A program made the position numbers and the translations under genes. 64,000 bases of DNA from an uncultured Bacillaceae bacterium (GTDB lineage Bacteria > Bacillota > Bacilli > Bacillales > Bacillaceae_L). Numbering within the stretch: the stretch's first letter is position 1; each line of letters opens with the position of its first letter. Positions 16,514 to 24,548 of the stretch are shown here, one piece after another. The notes beneath the pieces are model-generated. The model searched no databases and was not told the DNA's origin. It worked only from the letters and a program-made list of their open reading frames with translations. Location of the stretch: the NCBI GenBank assembly GCA_947497585.1, contig CANMHG010000009.1:102524-166523 (forward strand), written 5' to 3'.

Positions 16514-17529
16514 GTGAACGGTATTCACGCCAAGAAATTTTTACCCCAATAGGAATAGAAGGGCAACAAAAAATACGAAATAAACATGTATTGATTGTAG
16601 GTGCAGGTGCTCTCGGAACAGGAAGTGCAGAAGGGCTTGTACGTGCTGGGATTGGAAAACTTACAATTGTAGACCGTGATTATGTTGAATGGAGCAATCT
16701 TCAAAGACAGCAATTGTATTGTGAGGAAGATGCTATCAAGCGTATTCCAAAAGCAGTCGCTGCGGAGAAACGCCTTAACATGGTGAACTCTGATGTAGAT
16801 ATCAATGCGCTTGTAATGGATGTTTCAGTTGCTGAAATTGAACGACTGATTGGAGGCGTAGATTTAATTATTGATGCAACTGACAATTTCGATACAAGAT
16901 TGTTACTTAATGATATTTCACAAAAGTATAACATACCATGGATTTATGGGGCGTGTGTTGGAAGCTACGGAATTTCCTACACAATTGTACCTGGTGAAAC
17001 CCCTTGTTTAAATTGTCTTTTAGAAACGGTTCCAATGGGCGGTTTAACTTGTGATACAGCTGGGATTATCAGCCCAGCGGTCCAAATGGTTGTAGCGTAT
17101 CAAGTAACAGAAGCACTCAAGATTTTAGTGGAGGATTTTCAGTCTTTACGTAAAAAATTGGTCTCATTTGATTTATGGAAAAATCAGCATACAGCGATCA
17201 ATGTTGAAAAAGTTAAAAAAATAAGCTGCCTATCTTGTGGACCGGAGCGTACGTATCCATACCTATCTTTTGAAAATCAGACTAAGACCGCTGTGTTATG
17301 TGGACGTGAGTCTGTGCAAATTCGTCCACCAGAACGAATGGACCGCGATTTAGAAAAGCTAGCAGACCTATTGGCGGCACAAGGTGGAAAAGTCGAAAGA
17401 AATCCTTATTTAGTTTCTTTTACGATTGATCAACATCGCTTGGTAATTTTTAAGGATGGCCGTGCATTGGTTCATGGAACAAAAGATATTGCAGAAGCTA
17501 AAACATTGTATCATCGCTATTTAGGTTAG
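16510..17529 (+). CDS. thiF: ThiS adenylyltransferase ThiF
   Basis: A 339-residue E1-like enzyme that adenylates the ThiS C-terminus. ATP-binding motif [20 protein letters not shown], the Arg in [10 protein letters not shown], and two zinc CxxC pairs (CLNC and CLSC). TTG start overlaps the thiG stop. Extra C-terminal residues after the second CxxC continue to the stop, as in Bacillus ThiF. Confidence 0.94.
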   Translation: MSERYSRQEIFTPIGIEGQQKIRNKHVLIVGAGALGTGSAEGLVRAGIGKLTIVDRDYVEWSNLQRQQLYCEEDAIKRIPKAVAAEKRLNMVNSDVDINALVMDVSVAEIERLIGGVDLIIDATDNFDTRLLLNDISQKYNIPWIYGACVGSYGISYTIVPGETPCLNCLLETVPMGGLTCDTAGIISPAVQMVVAYQVTEALKILVEDFQSLRKKLVSFDLWKNQHTAINVEKVKKISCLSCGPERTYPYLSFENQTKTAVLCGRESVQIRPPERMDRDLEKLADLLAAQGGKVERNPYLVSFTIDQHRLVIFKDGRALVHGTKDIAEAKTLYHRYLG

Positions 17530-17543
17530 GGGGCTTTTTCAAG

Positions 17544-18347
17544 ATGGTCTATAAGGCACTAACAATTGCAGGTTCCGATAGTGGAGGAGGTGCTGGGATT
17601 CAAGCAGACTTAAAAACATTCCAGGAACTTGACGTATACGGAATGTCTGCCATAACAGCAGTAACCGCTCAAAATACATTAGGTGTTCAAGGGGTTTACC
17701 CAATGTCCGTAGAAGCAGTAACCCGGCAAATCAAATCGATTGCTGCAGATCTCCCACCTCAAGCTGTAAAAACAGGTATGCTTTTTAGTAGTGATTTGAT
17801 TCAGGCTGTTGCAAAGGAATTTAAGCAAGCTGGCTGGGAAAAGCTTGTTGTTGATCCAGTTATGATCGCTAAAGGTGGGGCGTCACTTTTACAAGAAGAG
17901 GCAGTTACAGCTTTAAAAGAGTATTTAATTCCATTAGCATACGTGATTACACCGAATATACCAGAAGCAGAAGTGCTTACAGAAATGAAGATTAACTCCA
18001 TGGCTGATCGGAAAATGGTGGCTATAAAGTTGAATGAGCTAGGTGCAAAGCATGTTGTCATTAAAGGTGGACATGATAACTCCGAGATGGTCACTGATCT
18101 ATTATATAATGGAGAACAATTTTACGAGTTTACTAGCAAAAGGCTGATCACTCAGCATACACATGGAACAGGATGTACATTTGCAGCTGTTATTACGGCA
18201 GAGTTAGCTAAAGGACATACTGTACATGAAGCAATTACAGTTGCCAAAGAATTTATCCATGCAGCCATCGGAGAAGAGCTTGGGATTGGATCAGGTCATG
18301 GTCCAACGAATCACTGGGCTTACAGAAGGGGAGTGCAAGTAGGATGA
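17544..18347 (+). CDS. thiD: HMP / HMP-phosphate kinase ThiD
   Basis: A 267-residue ribokinase-fold kinase phosphorylating the pyrimidine moiety twice. Motifs are the N-terminal AGSDSGGGAGIQADLKTF, TAVTAQNT, the VVDPVMIAKGG loop and the anion hole HGTGCTFAA with catalytic Cys/Gly context. It supplies HMP-PP to ThiE, encoded immediately after with a 4-base overlap. It also receives HMP from the TenA/YkoEDC salvage unit. Confidence 0.95.
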   Translation: MVYKALTIAGSDSGGGAGIQADLKTFQELDVYGMSAITAVTAQNTLGVQGVYPMSVEAVTRQIKSIAADLPPQAVKTGMLFSSDLIQAVAKEFKQAGWEKLVVDPVMIAKGGASLLQEEAVTALKEYLIPLAYVITPNIPEAEVLTEMKINSMADRKMVAIKLNELGAKHVVIKGGHDNSEMVTDLLYNGEQFYEFTSKRLITQHTHGTGCTFAAVITAELAKGHTVHEAITVAKEFIHAAIGEELGIGSGHGPTNHWAYRRGVQVG

Positions 18348-18979
18348 AAAAGGAATTATTAAGATTATATTTTGTACTTGGAAGTCCGAACTGTAATAGA
18401 GACCCTAGACATGTTTTAAGAGAAGCAATCGAAGGAGGAATTACTCTCTTTCAATTTCGTGAAAAAGGAACGGGTAGTTTAGTAGATTCGGAAAAGCTTG
18501 AGTTAGCCAAGGATCTATTGAGTATTTGTCGGGAACATCAAATACCATTTATTGTGAATGATGATATTGATCTTGCGCTCGAAATTGATGCAGATGGTGT
18601 TCATATTGGCCAAGAAGATGAATCAGTAAACAGTGCTCGTGAAAAAATCGGTGATAAAATTCTTGGTGTGTCTGCTCATAATGTCGAAGAAGCACTCGCA
18701 GCAGTGAAAGCTGGAGCAGATTATATTGGTGTTGGGCCGATGTATGAAACATCCACGAAAACTGATGTTAGGGAAGTGCAAGGTCCTGAAGTAATTGGGT
18801 TAATTAGAGAAGCAGGAGTTACATTACCACTTGTGGGAATTGGCGGAATCTCTCAAGGCAAAGCAGAAGCTGTCATAAAAGCTGGAGCAGACGGAGTAGC
18901 AGTTATATCGGCTATTAGTAAGGCGGAATTTCCATTGAAAAGTGCACAGGAAATATTGAGTGAAGTGAAGAAGAGCTGA
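18344..18979 (+). CDS. thiE: Thiamine phosphate synthase ThiE
   Basis: A 211-residue TIM barrel joining HMP-PP and thiazole phosphate. Motifs are FQFREKG, IVNDDIDLALEIDADGVHIG, GVSAHNVEEA, GVGPMYETSTKTD and VGIGGIS. Last gene of the biosynthetic operon, followed by a terminator overlapping its end. Confidence 0.95.
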   Translation: MKKELLRLYFVLGSPNCNRDPRHVLREAIEGGITLFQFREKGTGSLVDSEKLELAKDLLSICREHQIPFIVNDDIDLALEIDADGVHIGQEDESVNSAREKIGDKILGVSAHNVEEALAAVKAGADYIGVGPMYETSTKTDVREVQGPEVIGLIREAGVTLPLVGIGGISQGKAEAVIKAGADGVAVISAISKAEFPLKSAQEILSEVKKS

Positions 18980-18997
18980 TTGTTGGCTCTTTTTTTA
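18971..18997 (+). terminator. Terminator after thiE
   Basis: Short stem AAGAGC / GCTCTT with a nine-base loop and a T tract, overlapping the stop codon. Confidence 0.7.
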
Positions 18998-18998
18998 T

Positions 18999-19172
18999 TT
19001 GCGGACTGAGATACCGTTATTTTGCTTAAATTCGAGGATTTTGATGCTTTTCGGACTCAGGGGCCGTTATTCAATCAAAAAGTGGTAATTATTAGACCTA
19101 AACTTCCCAATAACGGCCTGTGAGTCCGCTAAACTTTAAAAATAGCAAATTCTCATGAAATAACGGCATCTG
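18999..19172. repeat. Intergenic repeat family R3: four CGGACT...CCGTTATT units
   Basis: Two forward units (CGGACTGAGATACCGTTATT near 19002, CGGACTCAGGGGCCGTTATT near 19054) and two reverse units (AATAACGGCCTGTGAGTCCG near 19111, AATAACGGCATCTGAGTCCG near 19161). Units are about 50 bases apart. The arrangement lets the two halves fold back on each other. Noncoding and of unknown function. Confidence 0.75.
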
Positions 19173-19252
19173 AGTCCGATAGTACTTCAACAGGACTGGG
19201 CTATAGTACCGAAACCGAATCGAAGTGATGAAATTTGTCGCAAAAGTAGTAA

Positions 19253-19280
19253 TTGACAAAATTATGTACACAGTGATAAG
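19253..19280 (+). promoter_or_regulatory. SigA-type promoter for the bmr leader
   Basis: TTGACA, a 16-base spacer, then GATAAG. It lies about 50 bases before the leader-peptide ORF. Confidence 0.55.
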
Positions 19281-19329
19281 CTTACAAAAGAAAAATACTA
19301 ACAGTTAATGGAAAAGGAGGGAAATCGAA

Positions 19330-19428
19330 ATGGAAATTGTAGTAGCAATTGTCATGCAGCAAGATACTAATAAGCAATACCAACAATTGAATCATTTCGT
19401 GACCTGTCCTTTTATTGCACTTTTTTAA
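19330..19428 (+). CDS. Leader peptide ORF of the bmrCD attenuator
   Basis: A 32-codon ORF (MEIVVAIVMQQDTNKQYQQL...) with AAAAGGAGG eight bases before ATG. Codons 24-26 (Val-Thr-Cys) contain GTGACCTGT, the exact complement of ACAGGTCAC in the 5' arm of the terminator that follows. The position of a translating or stalled ribosome would therefore decide whether antiterminator or terminator forms. In B. subtilis bmrCD is controlled by translation of a leader peptide (BmrB); this ORF has the same position and probable role. Sequence identity with BmrB is not claimed. Confidence 0.7.
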   Translation: MEIVVAIVMQQDTNKQYQQLNHFVTCPFIALF

Positions 19429-19485
19429 TTTTACTTACAAAAGTACATAATGCACAGGTCACCATAGGTGACGTGTGCTTTTTTT
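19399..19485 (+). promoter_or_regulatory. Translation-dependent transcription attenuator
   Basis: Terminator form: GCACAGGTCACC (19452-19463), loop ATA, GGTGACGTGTGC (19467-19478, one mismatch), then seven T. Competing antiterminator: GTGACCTGT (19399-19407) pairs perfectly with ACAGGTCAC inside the 5' terminator arm. The antiterminator strand lies inside the leader ORF, so ribosome occupancy controls it. Confidence 0.75.
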
Positions 19486-19565
19486 GTTCCCGAAAACGAG
19501 ATCAAACCCGTTTTCGGCATACATATAGGATTTCACTTTTATTTAGTGTCTTCTATATCGTAAGC

Positions 19566-19606
19566 GAAAGCATATCGCACTATTTGCGGTATGCTTTTCT
19601 TTTTTT
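19566..19606 (+). terminator. Second terminator in the bmr leader
   Basis: Stem AAAGCATATCGC / GCGGTATGCTTT (one G-T pair) with a seven-base loop and a T-rich tail. A further hairpin without a T tract, CCGAAAACG / CGTTTTCGG, precedes it at 19490-19516. The leader thus holds at least two termination points before bmrC. Confidence 0.75.
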
Positions 19607-19667
19607 GTTTAGGAAATTTATTTAAAGTACCTGGTAGTTAACAAAGTCTTTAAGTTTACTACGTCCA

Positions 19668-19795
19668 GCTCCAGCGCCTAGCCCCTCGAGGTCAAATAAC
19701 CTGTTTCATAAAAAGTCAAAGTGCAGACTTTTTCTGTCACAGAACATTTGCTTGTCGGGGCTGACCAAGGCGCTTGCGCTTTTGTAATCTGTGTA
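19668..19795. repeat. Intergenic repeat family R2
   Basis: Element beginning CCAGCTCCAGCGCCTAGCCC and ending GGGGCTGACCAAGGCGCTTG. The outer arms are complementary (AGCGCC / GGCGCT and AGCCCC / GGGGCT). The interior holds a second small hairpin, AAAAAGTC...GACTTTTT. From memory this resembles a repeat common in Bacillus genomes. Noncoding. Confidence 0.65.
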
Positions 19796-19850
19796 CTACA
19801 CCAAACCGGTGTTTACAAATATATAAAACTAATTAAAGGAGGAGCAAACT

Positions 19851-19907
19851 ATGAACATAGCTAGTGTGTTGATGATGAATTATGAAGGATATCTCGAAAG
19901 TGGCTAG
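19851..19907 (+). CDS. 18-residue ORF directly upstream of bmrC
   Basis: Short ORF MNIASVLMMNYEGYLESG with a strong AAAGGAGG site. It ends 35 bases before bmrC. Its position and strong ribosome binding site suggest a second leader peptide or a translational enhancer for bmrC. The product itself has no recognisable features. Confidence 0.4.
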   Translation: MNIASVLMMNYEGYLESG

Positions 19908-19942
19908 TTTGTTTTGACAAACATGAGAGGAGCTGACAGAAC

Positions 19943-21700
19943 ATGTTATCAGTATTAGGAAAATTATCTTGGTTTTTTAAACTTTATTGGAAAAGGTATA
20001 CAGTCGCGATACTTCTATTAATAGTTGTAGGCTTATTAGAAATTATCCCGCCTAAATTAATTGGAGTGGCAATTGATCAAATTCATACCGGAAGTCTTAC
20101 AGGTGAAAAGCTTTATCAATATATTCTATTTTTATTAGGACTTACAGTTGTTATCTATACTGTAACCTACACATGGATGTATAAATTATTCGGTGGAGCC
20201 TATCTAGTCGAACGAATTCTACGTGGAAGATTTATGGGTCATCTTTTAAAAATGACACCAACCTTTTACGAGAAAAATAGAACAGGAGACTTGATGGCGC
20301 GTGCCACAAACGACTTAAAAGCTATTTCATTAACAACTGGTTTTGGAATTCTTACGTTAGTTGATTCAAGTGTATTTATGCTAACAATCCTTTTTACAAT
20401 GGGTATCTTGATTAGCTGGAAGCTAACGTTCGCGGCTTTAATTCCATTACCATTGATTGCAGTTGCAATCAGCATTTATGGGAAAAAAATTCATCAGCGT
20501 TTCACAGAGGCTCAAGATTCATTTGGAACAATGAACGACCAAGTACTAGAGTCAATTGCTGGGGTACGAGTTGTTCGTGCATATGTTCAAGAGCAAGCGG
20601 ATGAAAACAGATTTAACTCAATTACAGAAGATGTTTATCAGAAAAATGTTAGAGTAGCAAAGATTGACGCATTATTTGAGCCAACCATTAAAATCCTTGT
20701 CGGAATGAGTTATTTGATTGGTTTAGGGTATGGAGCATATCTTGTGTTTCAAAATGTCATTACTCTAGGAGAGCTTGTATCATTTAACGTTTATTTAGGG
20801 ATGATGATTTGGCCGATGTTTGCTATTGGTGAACTAATCAATATCATGCAGCGTGGAAATGCGTCTCTTGATCGAGTAGATGAAACTCTATCCTATGTTC
20901 AAGACGTTAAGAACCATGAGGAACCAATTAAAGTTGGTACTCCAGAAAAAATTGAATTCCATGATGTTACATTCCAATATCCATCTTCAACAGTTAAGAA
21001 CTTAGAGGACGTAAATCTAACGATAAAGCGTGGTCAAACGCTTGGGGTTGTTGGAAAAACAGGTAGTGGAAAGACGACACTAGTTAAGCAACTATTGCGT
21101 GAATATCCGTTAGGTGAAGGAGAAATCCTCGTTAATGGGGTTCCGTTAGACAAAATTGCTCTAGAGGAAATTAATGAATGGATGGGGTATGTTCCTCAAG
21201 ACCATATCTTATTCTCAAGAACAGTTAGGGAAAACATTTTATTTGGAAAAAAGAATGCTACCAACGAGGAATTAGATAAATCGATTGAACTATCAGCCTT
21301 TAAAAAGGACTTAACTATGCTACCTCAAGGACTTGAAACTCTTGTAGGTGAAAAAGGTGTAGCATTATCCGGTGGGCAAAAACAGCGTATTTCGATCGCA
21401 AGAGCTTTAACTGTGAACCCGGAAATTCTAATTTTAGATGATTCGCTCTCTGCAGTTGATGCAAAAACAGAATCTAAAATTCTACAAAACATTCGTAAGG
21501 AACGTTCGGATAAAACAACGATTATTACAACACATCGTCTTTCTGCAGTAGAACACGCAGATCTGATTATTGTCCTAGATGATGGGAAAATTATTGAAAA
21601 AGGAACTCATGCAGAGCTTATCGAGCAAAATGGCTGGTATAAAGAGCAATATGATCGCCAGCAAATTGAAGAACTACAGGAAAGTGGGGTGTCAGCATGA
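19943..21700 (+). CDS. bmrC: Heterodimeric multidrug ABC exporter subunit BmrC
   Basis: A 585-residue half-transporter (same length as B. subtilis BmrC/YheI) with six N-terminal membrane helices and one nucleotide-binding domain. Walker A GKTGSGKTT, signature LSGGQKQRISIAR, Walker B LILDDSLSAVD. The catalytic Glu after Walker B is replaced by Asp, the known degenerate site of BmrC, so one of the two ATP sites of the heterodimer should be slow or inactive. Overlaps bmrD by 4 bases. Expression is probably controlled by the long leader and induced by ribosome-targeting drugs. Confidence 0.94.
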   Translation: MLSVLGKLSWFFKLYWKRYTVAILLLIVVGLLEIIPPKLIGVAIDQIHTGSLTGEKLYQYILFLLGLTVVIYTVTYTWMYKLFGGAYLVERILRGRFMGHLLKMTPTFYEKNRTGDLMARATNDLKAISLTTGFGILTLVDSSVFMLTILFTMGILISWKLTFAALIPLPLIAVAISIYGKKIHQRFTEAQDSFGTMNDQVLESIAGVRVVRAYVQEQADENRFNSITEDVYQKNVRVAKIDALFEPTIKILVGMSYLIGLGYGAYLVFQNVITLGELVSFNVYLGMMIWPMFAIGELINIMQRGNASLDRVDETLSYVQDVKNHEEPIKVGTPEKIEFHDVTFQYPSSTVKNLEDVNLTIKRGQTLGVVGKTGSGKTTLVKQLLREYPLGEGEILVNGVPLDKIALEEINEWMGYVPQDHILFSRTVRENILFGKKNATNEELDKSIELSAFKKDLTMLPQGLETLVGEKGVALSGGQKQRISIARALTVNPEILILDDSLSAVDAKTESKILQNIRKERSDKTTIITTHRLSAVEHADLIIVLDDGKIIEKGTHAELIEQNGWYKEQYDRQQIEELQESGVSA

Positions 21701-23718
21701 ACGTAGGTAAACGCCTAGTGAATTATGCACTCCTTTATAAAAAGACATTAATTTTTGCATTAATAATGCTAACCATTGCGGTTGCAGCTGAACTAACAGG
21801 TCCGTTTATAGCCAAAAAAATGATAGATGATCATATTTTAGGGATTGAAAAACCTTGGTATGAAACAGTTGAAGGTGAAGGGACAGTTAGCTATAACAAC
21901 ACTTGGTATAAACGCTCTGATAACTTCAATCCAGGCGAGGAAAAAGGACCTGAAGTACGTGTTATCCAAGTAGGTCGTGAGTATTTTTTTATTAACCAAC
22001 CTATTGCTTTTGATGGTACGAGAACAGTAGATGAAAACGGGAAGGTAAAGATCTCAAGAAATAATCAAGAAGCAGTATATGATGCAAAAAAACTAACTAA
22101 AACAGAGCTTTTTAATTTTTATAGCCCACAAATTCCAAAGCTAATTGAATTAATCGCTATTTACTTTGGACTGCTAGTTATAGCATCTATTTTCACATAT
22201 GGACAACGCTTTTTCTTGCAAACATCTTCAAATAGAATCATTCAAAAAATGAGAAAAGATGTATTTGCGCAGGTACAGCGTTTGCCTATAAATTATTTTG
22301 ATAACCTTCCAGCTGGTAAGGTGGTATCTAGAATTACAAATGATACTGAAGCAATAAGAGATTTATATGTTTCTGTTCTTGCTAACTTCTTTACAGGTAT
22401 CATTTACATCACAGGTATCTTTATCGCCTTATTGCTACTAGATGTGAAACTAGCTTTAATCTGTATGATTTTGATTCCGATTCTCTTTATCTGGATTAAG
22501 GTATATCGAAAATATGCTTCACACTATAACCATAAAATACGTTCAATCCTAAGTGATATTAATGGAATGATCAATGAATCAATTCAAGGAATGACAATTA
22601 TTCAGGCTTTTCGTCGTCAGAAGGAAACGAATAAAGAATTTGAAACGATGAATGAAGAGCATTTTACGTATCAAAACAAGCTATTAAGCTTAAATGCCCT
22701 CACTTCTCATAATCTAGTTGGGGTGCTTCGTAATATTGCTTTCGTGGCATTGATTTGGTATTTTGGCGGTGCGTCACTCGGCATTGGAACAGTGGTCTCA
22801 CTCGGTGTTCTTTATGCCTTTGTCGATTATTTAAACCGTTTATTTCAGCCGATTACGGGGATCGTTAATCAGTTGGCTATTTTAGAGCAATCTCTGGTTG
22901 CAGCAGAACGTGTCTTTACACTTTTAGATGAAGAGGGTGTAGACGTTACAAAAGAGGACTTCCCGAGATATAAAGGAAATGTTGTGTTTGATCATGTTAA
23001 CTTCGGCTATAAAGAAGGCGAATATGTTCTAAAAGATATCAACTTTGAGGCGAAGCAGGGTGAAACAGTAGCACTTGTTGGTCATACAGGCTCGGGTAAA
23101 AGTTCGATTATGAATTTACTTTTCCGATTCTATGATATTAAGGAAGGAAAAATCTTAATTGATGGCAAGGACATTAATACAATTTCTAAACAGGCGTTAA
23201 GAAAGCATATGGGAATTGTATTACAAGATCCATTCCTTTTTACAGGAACCATTGCTTCAAATGTAAGTTTAGATGATCCTTCAATTACTCGCGATAAAGT
23301 TGAAAAAGCTCTGCAGGATGTTGGAGCAGATCAATTACTAAAGAGTTTGCCAAATGGGTTTGATGAGCCAGTTATCGAAAAAGGAAGTACGCTTTCATCT
23401 GGACAACGTCAATTAATCTCTTTTGCTCGTGCACTTGCATTTGACCCAGCCATTTTAATATTAGATGAGGCGACTGCTAGCATTGATACAGAAACCGAAG
23501 CCATCATCCAAGATGCCTTAGAAGTGTTGAAAAAGGGAAGAACAACCTTTATCATTGCACATAGATTATCTACTATCCGAAATGCAGACCAAATTCTAGT
23601 TCTAGACCGAGGTAAAATTGTTGAAAAAGGAAACCACGAAGAACTGATGAAAGTTGGAGGAAAGTACTATCAAATGTACCAACTTCAACAAGGCAAAAAC
23701 AAAGGCCTTGCAGGCTAA
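21697..23718 (+). CDS. bmrD: Heterodimeric multidrug ABC exporter subunit BmrD
   Basis: A 673-residue half-transporter, matching B. subtilis BmrD/YheH in length. Between the first two membrane helices lies an extracellular insertion of roughly 90 residues (about 50-140, rich in Tyr, Trp and Glu), the known BmrD extracellular domain. The ATPase domain has Walker A GHTGSGKSS, signature LSSGQRQLISFAR and canonical Walker B ILILDEATASID with the catalytic Glu. It forms the exporter with BmrC. Followed by a strong terminator. Confidence 0.94.
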   Translation: MNVGKRLVNYALLYKKTLIFALIMLTIAVAAELTGPFIAKKMIDDHILGIEKPWYETVEGEGTVSYNNTWYKRSDNFNPGEEKGPEVRVIQVGREYFFINQPIAFDGTRTVDENGKVKISRNNQEAVYDAKKLTKTELFNFYSPQIPKLIELIAIYFGLLVIASIFTYGQRFFLQTSSNRIIQKMRKDVFAQVQRLPINYFDNLPAGKVVSRITNDTEAIRDLYVSVLANFFTGIIYITGIFIALLLLDVKLALICMILIPILFIWIKVYRKYASHYNHKIRSILSDINGMINESIQGMTIIQAFRRQKETNKEFETMNEEHFTYQNKLLSLNALTSHNLVGVLRNIAFVALIWYFGGASLGIGTVVSLGVLYAFVDYLNRLFQPITGIVNQLAILEQSLVAAERVFTLLDEEGVDVTKEDFPRYKGNVVFDHVNFGYKEGEYVLKDINFEAKQGETVALVGHTGSGKSSIMNLLFRFYDIKEGKILIDGKDINTISKQALRKHMGIVLQDPFLFTGTIASNVSLDDPSITRDKVEKALQDVGADQLLKSLPNGFDEPVIEKGSTLSSGQRQLISFARALAFDPAILILDEATASIDTETEAIIQDALEVLKKGRTTFIIAHRLSTIRNADQILVLDRGKIVEKGNHEELMKVGGKYYQMYQLQQGKNKGLAG

Positions 23719-23724
23719 ATAAAA

Positions 23725-23757
23725 TGATGCTGCTTTCAATAGGCAGCATCTTTTTTA
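23725..23757 (+). terminator. Terminator after bmrD
   Basis: Stem GATGCTGC / GCAGCATC with a nine-base loop and six T. Confidence 0.88.
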
Positions 23758-23838
23758 TGATTCGAGAATGTTGAAGCCAATAAATAAAATTAGCATCATT
23801 GAAAACGCAATATTTAATGTGATTGATAGTTCTGGCAT
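23755..23838 (-). CDS. 27-residue hydrophobic miniprotein
   Basis: Short ORF MPELSITLNIAFSMMLILFI... with AAGGAG ten bases before ATG. One membrane helix (about 7-24) runs almost the whole length. It is convergent with bmrD, and its stop overlaps the 3' side of the bmrD terminator. The strong ribosome binding site and clean membrane segment favour a real small membrane protein; family not recognised. Confidence 0.5.
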   Translation of the reverse strand: MPELSITLNIAFSMMLILFIGFNILES

Positions 23839-23929
23839 GCTAAAACCACTCCTTTTCTTAAGGATACCATTAGAAATTAGGATGATAACCCATAGGTTTT
23901 GAACACTTTTTGACCACAAAATGAACAAT

Positions 23930-24340
23930 TTATGACTGATTGTCTGACGAATTTACCATGATTGCAGCAACCTGCTTTAGACGATCATAAAATTGAATGG
24001 CAGCGGCAGTATCGGTCAATCCTACTTCTTCAAAGGCTTCCTTCATGCAAGTTAGCCAAGCAGTAGCCCTTGAAGGTGTAATCTCAAAGGGTAAATGTCG
24101 TTCTCGCATAGCTGGTGGGCCAAACTCATTACTATAAAGGGTAGGTCCTCCTAAAAACTGCGTAAGAAAAAGTGTTTGCTTTCTTTTGATTTCGTTAATA
24201 TCGCCTTCAAACAGTGGACTTAGAATCGGGTTAGCGTATACTTTAGGATAAAATGCGTTTACCAGTTGTGTAACAGTGTCAGCACCACCAATTCGCTCAT
24301 AAAGTGTTTCCAATACAGGACTATTCACATCAATCACCAC
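23930..24340 (-). CDS. Truncated hemoglobin, group II (YjbI-like)
   Basis: A 136-residue 2-over-2 globin. Group II marks are LYERIGGADTVTQLVNAFY at the A/B helices, FLTQFLGGP in the E region, the proximal-His stretch RERHLPFEIT and the conserved Trp of helix G in ATAWLTCMKEAFEEVGL. Such proteins bind heme and O2 or NO and are implicated in oxidative or nitrosative protection; B. subtilis YjbI is also reported to act as a protein peroxidase. Start is one of several GTG codons (24340, 24337, 24328), none with a strong ribosome binding site. Confidence 0.88.
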   Translation of the reverse strand: MVIDVNSPVLETLYERIGGADTVTQLVNAFYPKVYANPILSPLFEGDINEIKRKQTLFLTQFLGGPTLYSNEFGPPAMRERHLPFEITPSRATAWLTCMKEAFEEVGLTDTAAAIQFYDRLKQVAAIMVNSSDNQS

Positions 24341-24548
24341 CGTTTTAATTCGTTATATAAGTTACTATAACAAGGAACATAGAAAAAAAGTGTGATTTGA
24401 ATCACTTACTATGAATCTAAAACAGCAATTAAATTTCTCATTTAAGTTAATGTTTGTTATTATTATCATATCCTTATTTTTAGTACATAATGAAGCATAA
24501 TAGGGGATAAAGTTAGAGGTATAAAAATTTTTAGGAGAGTGAACTTTC

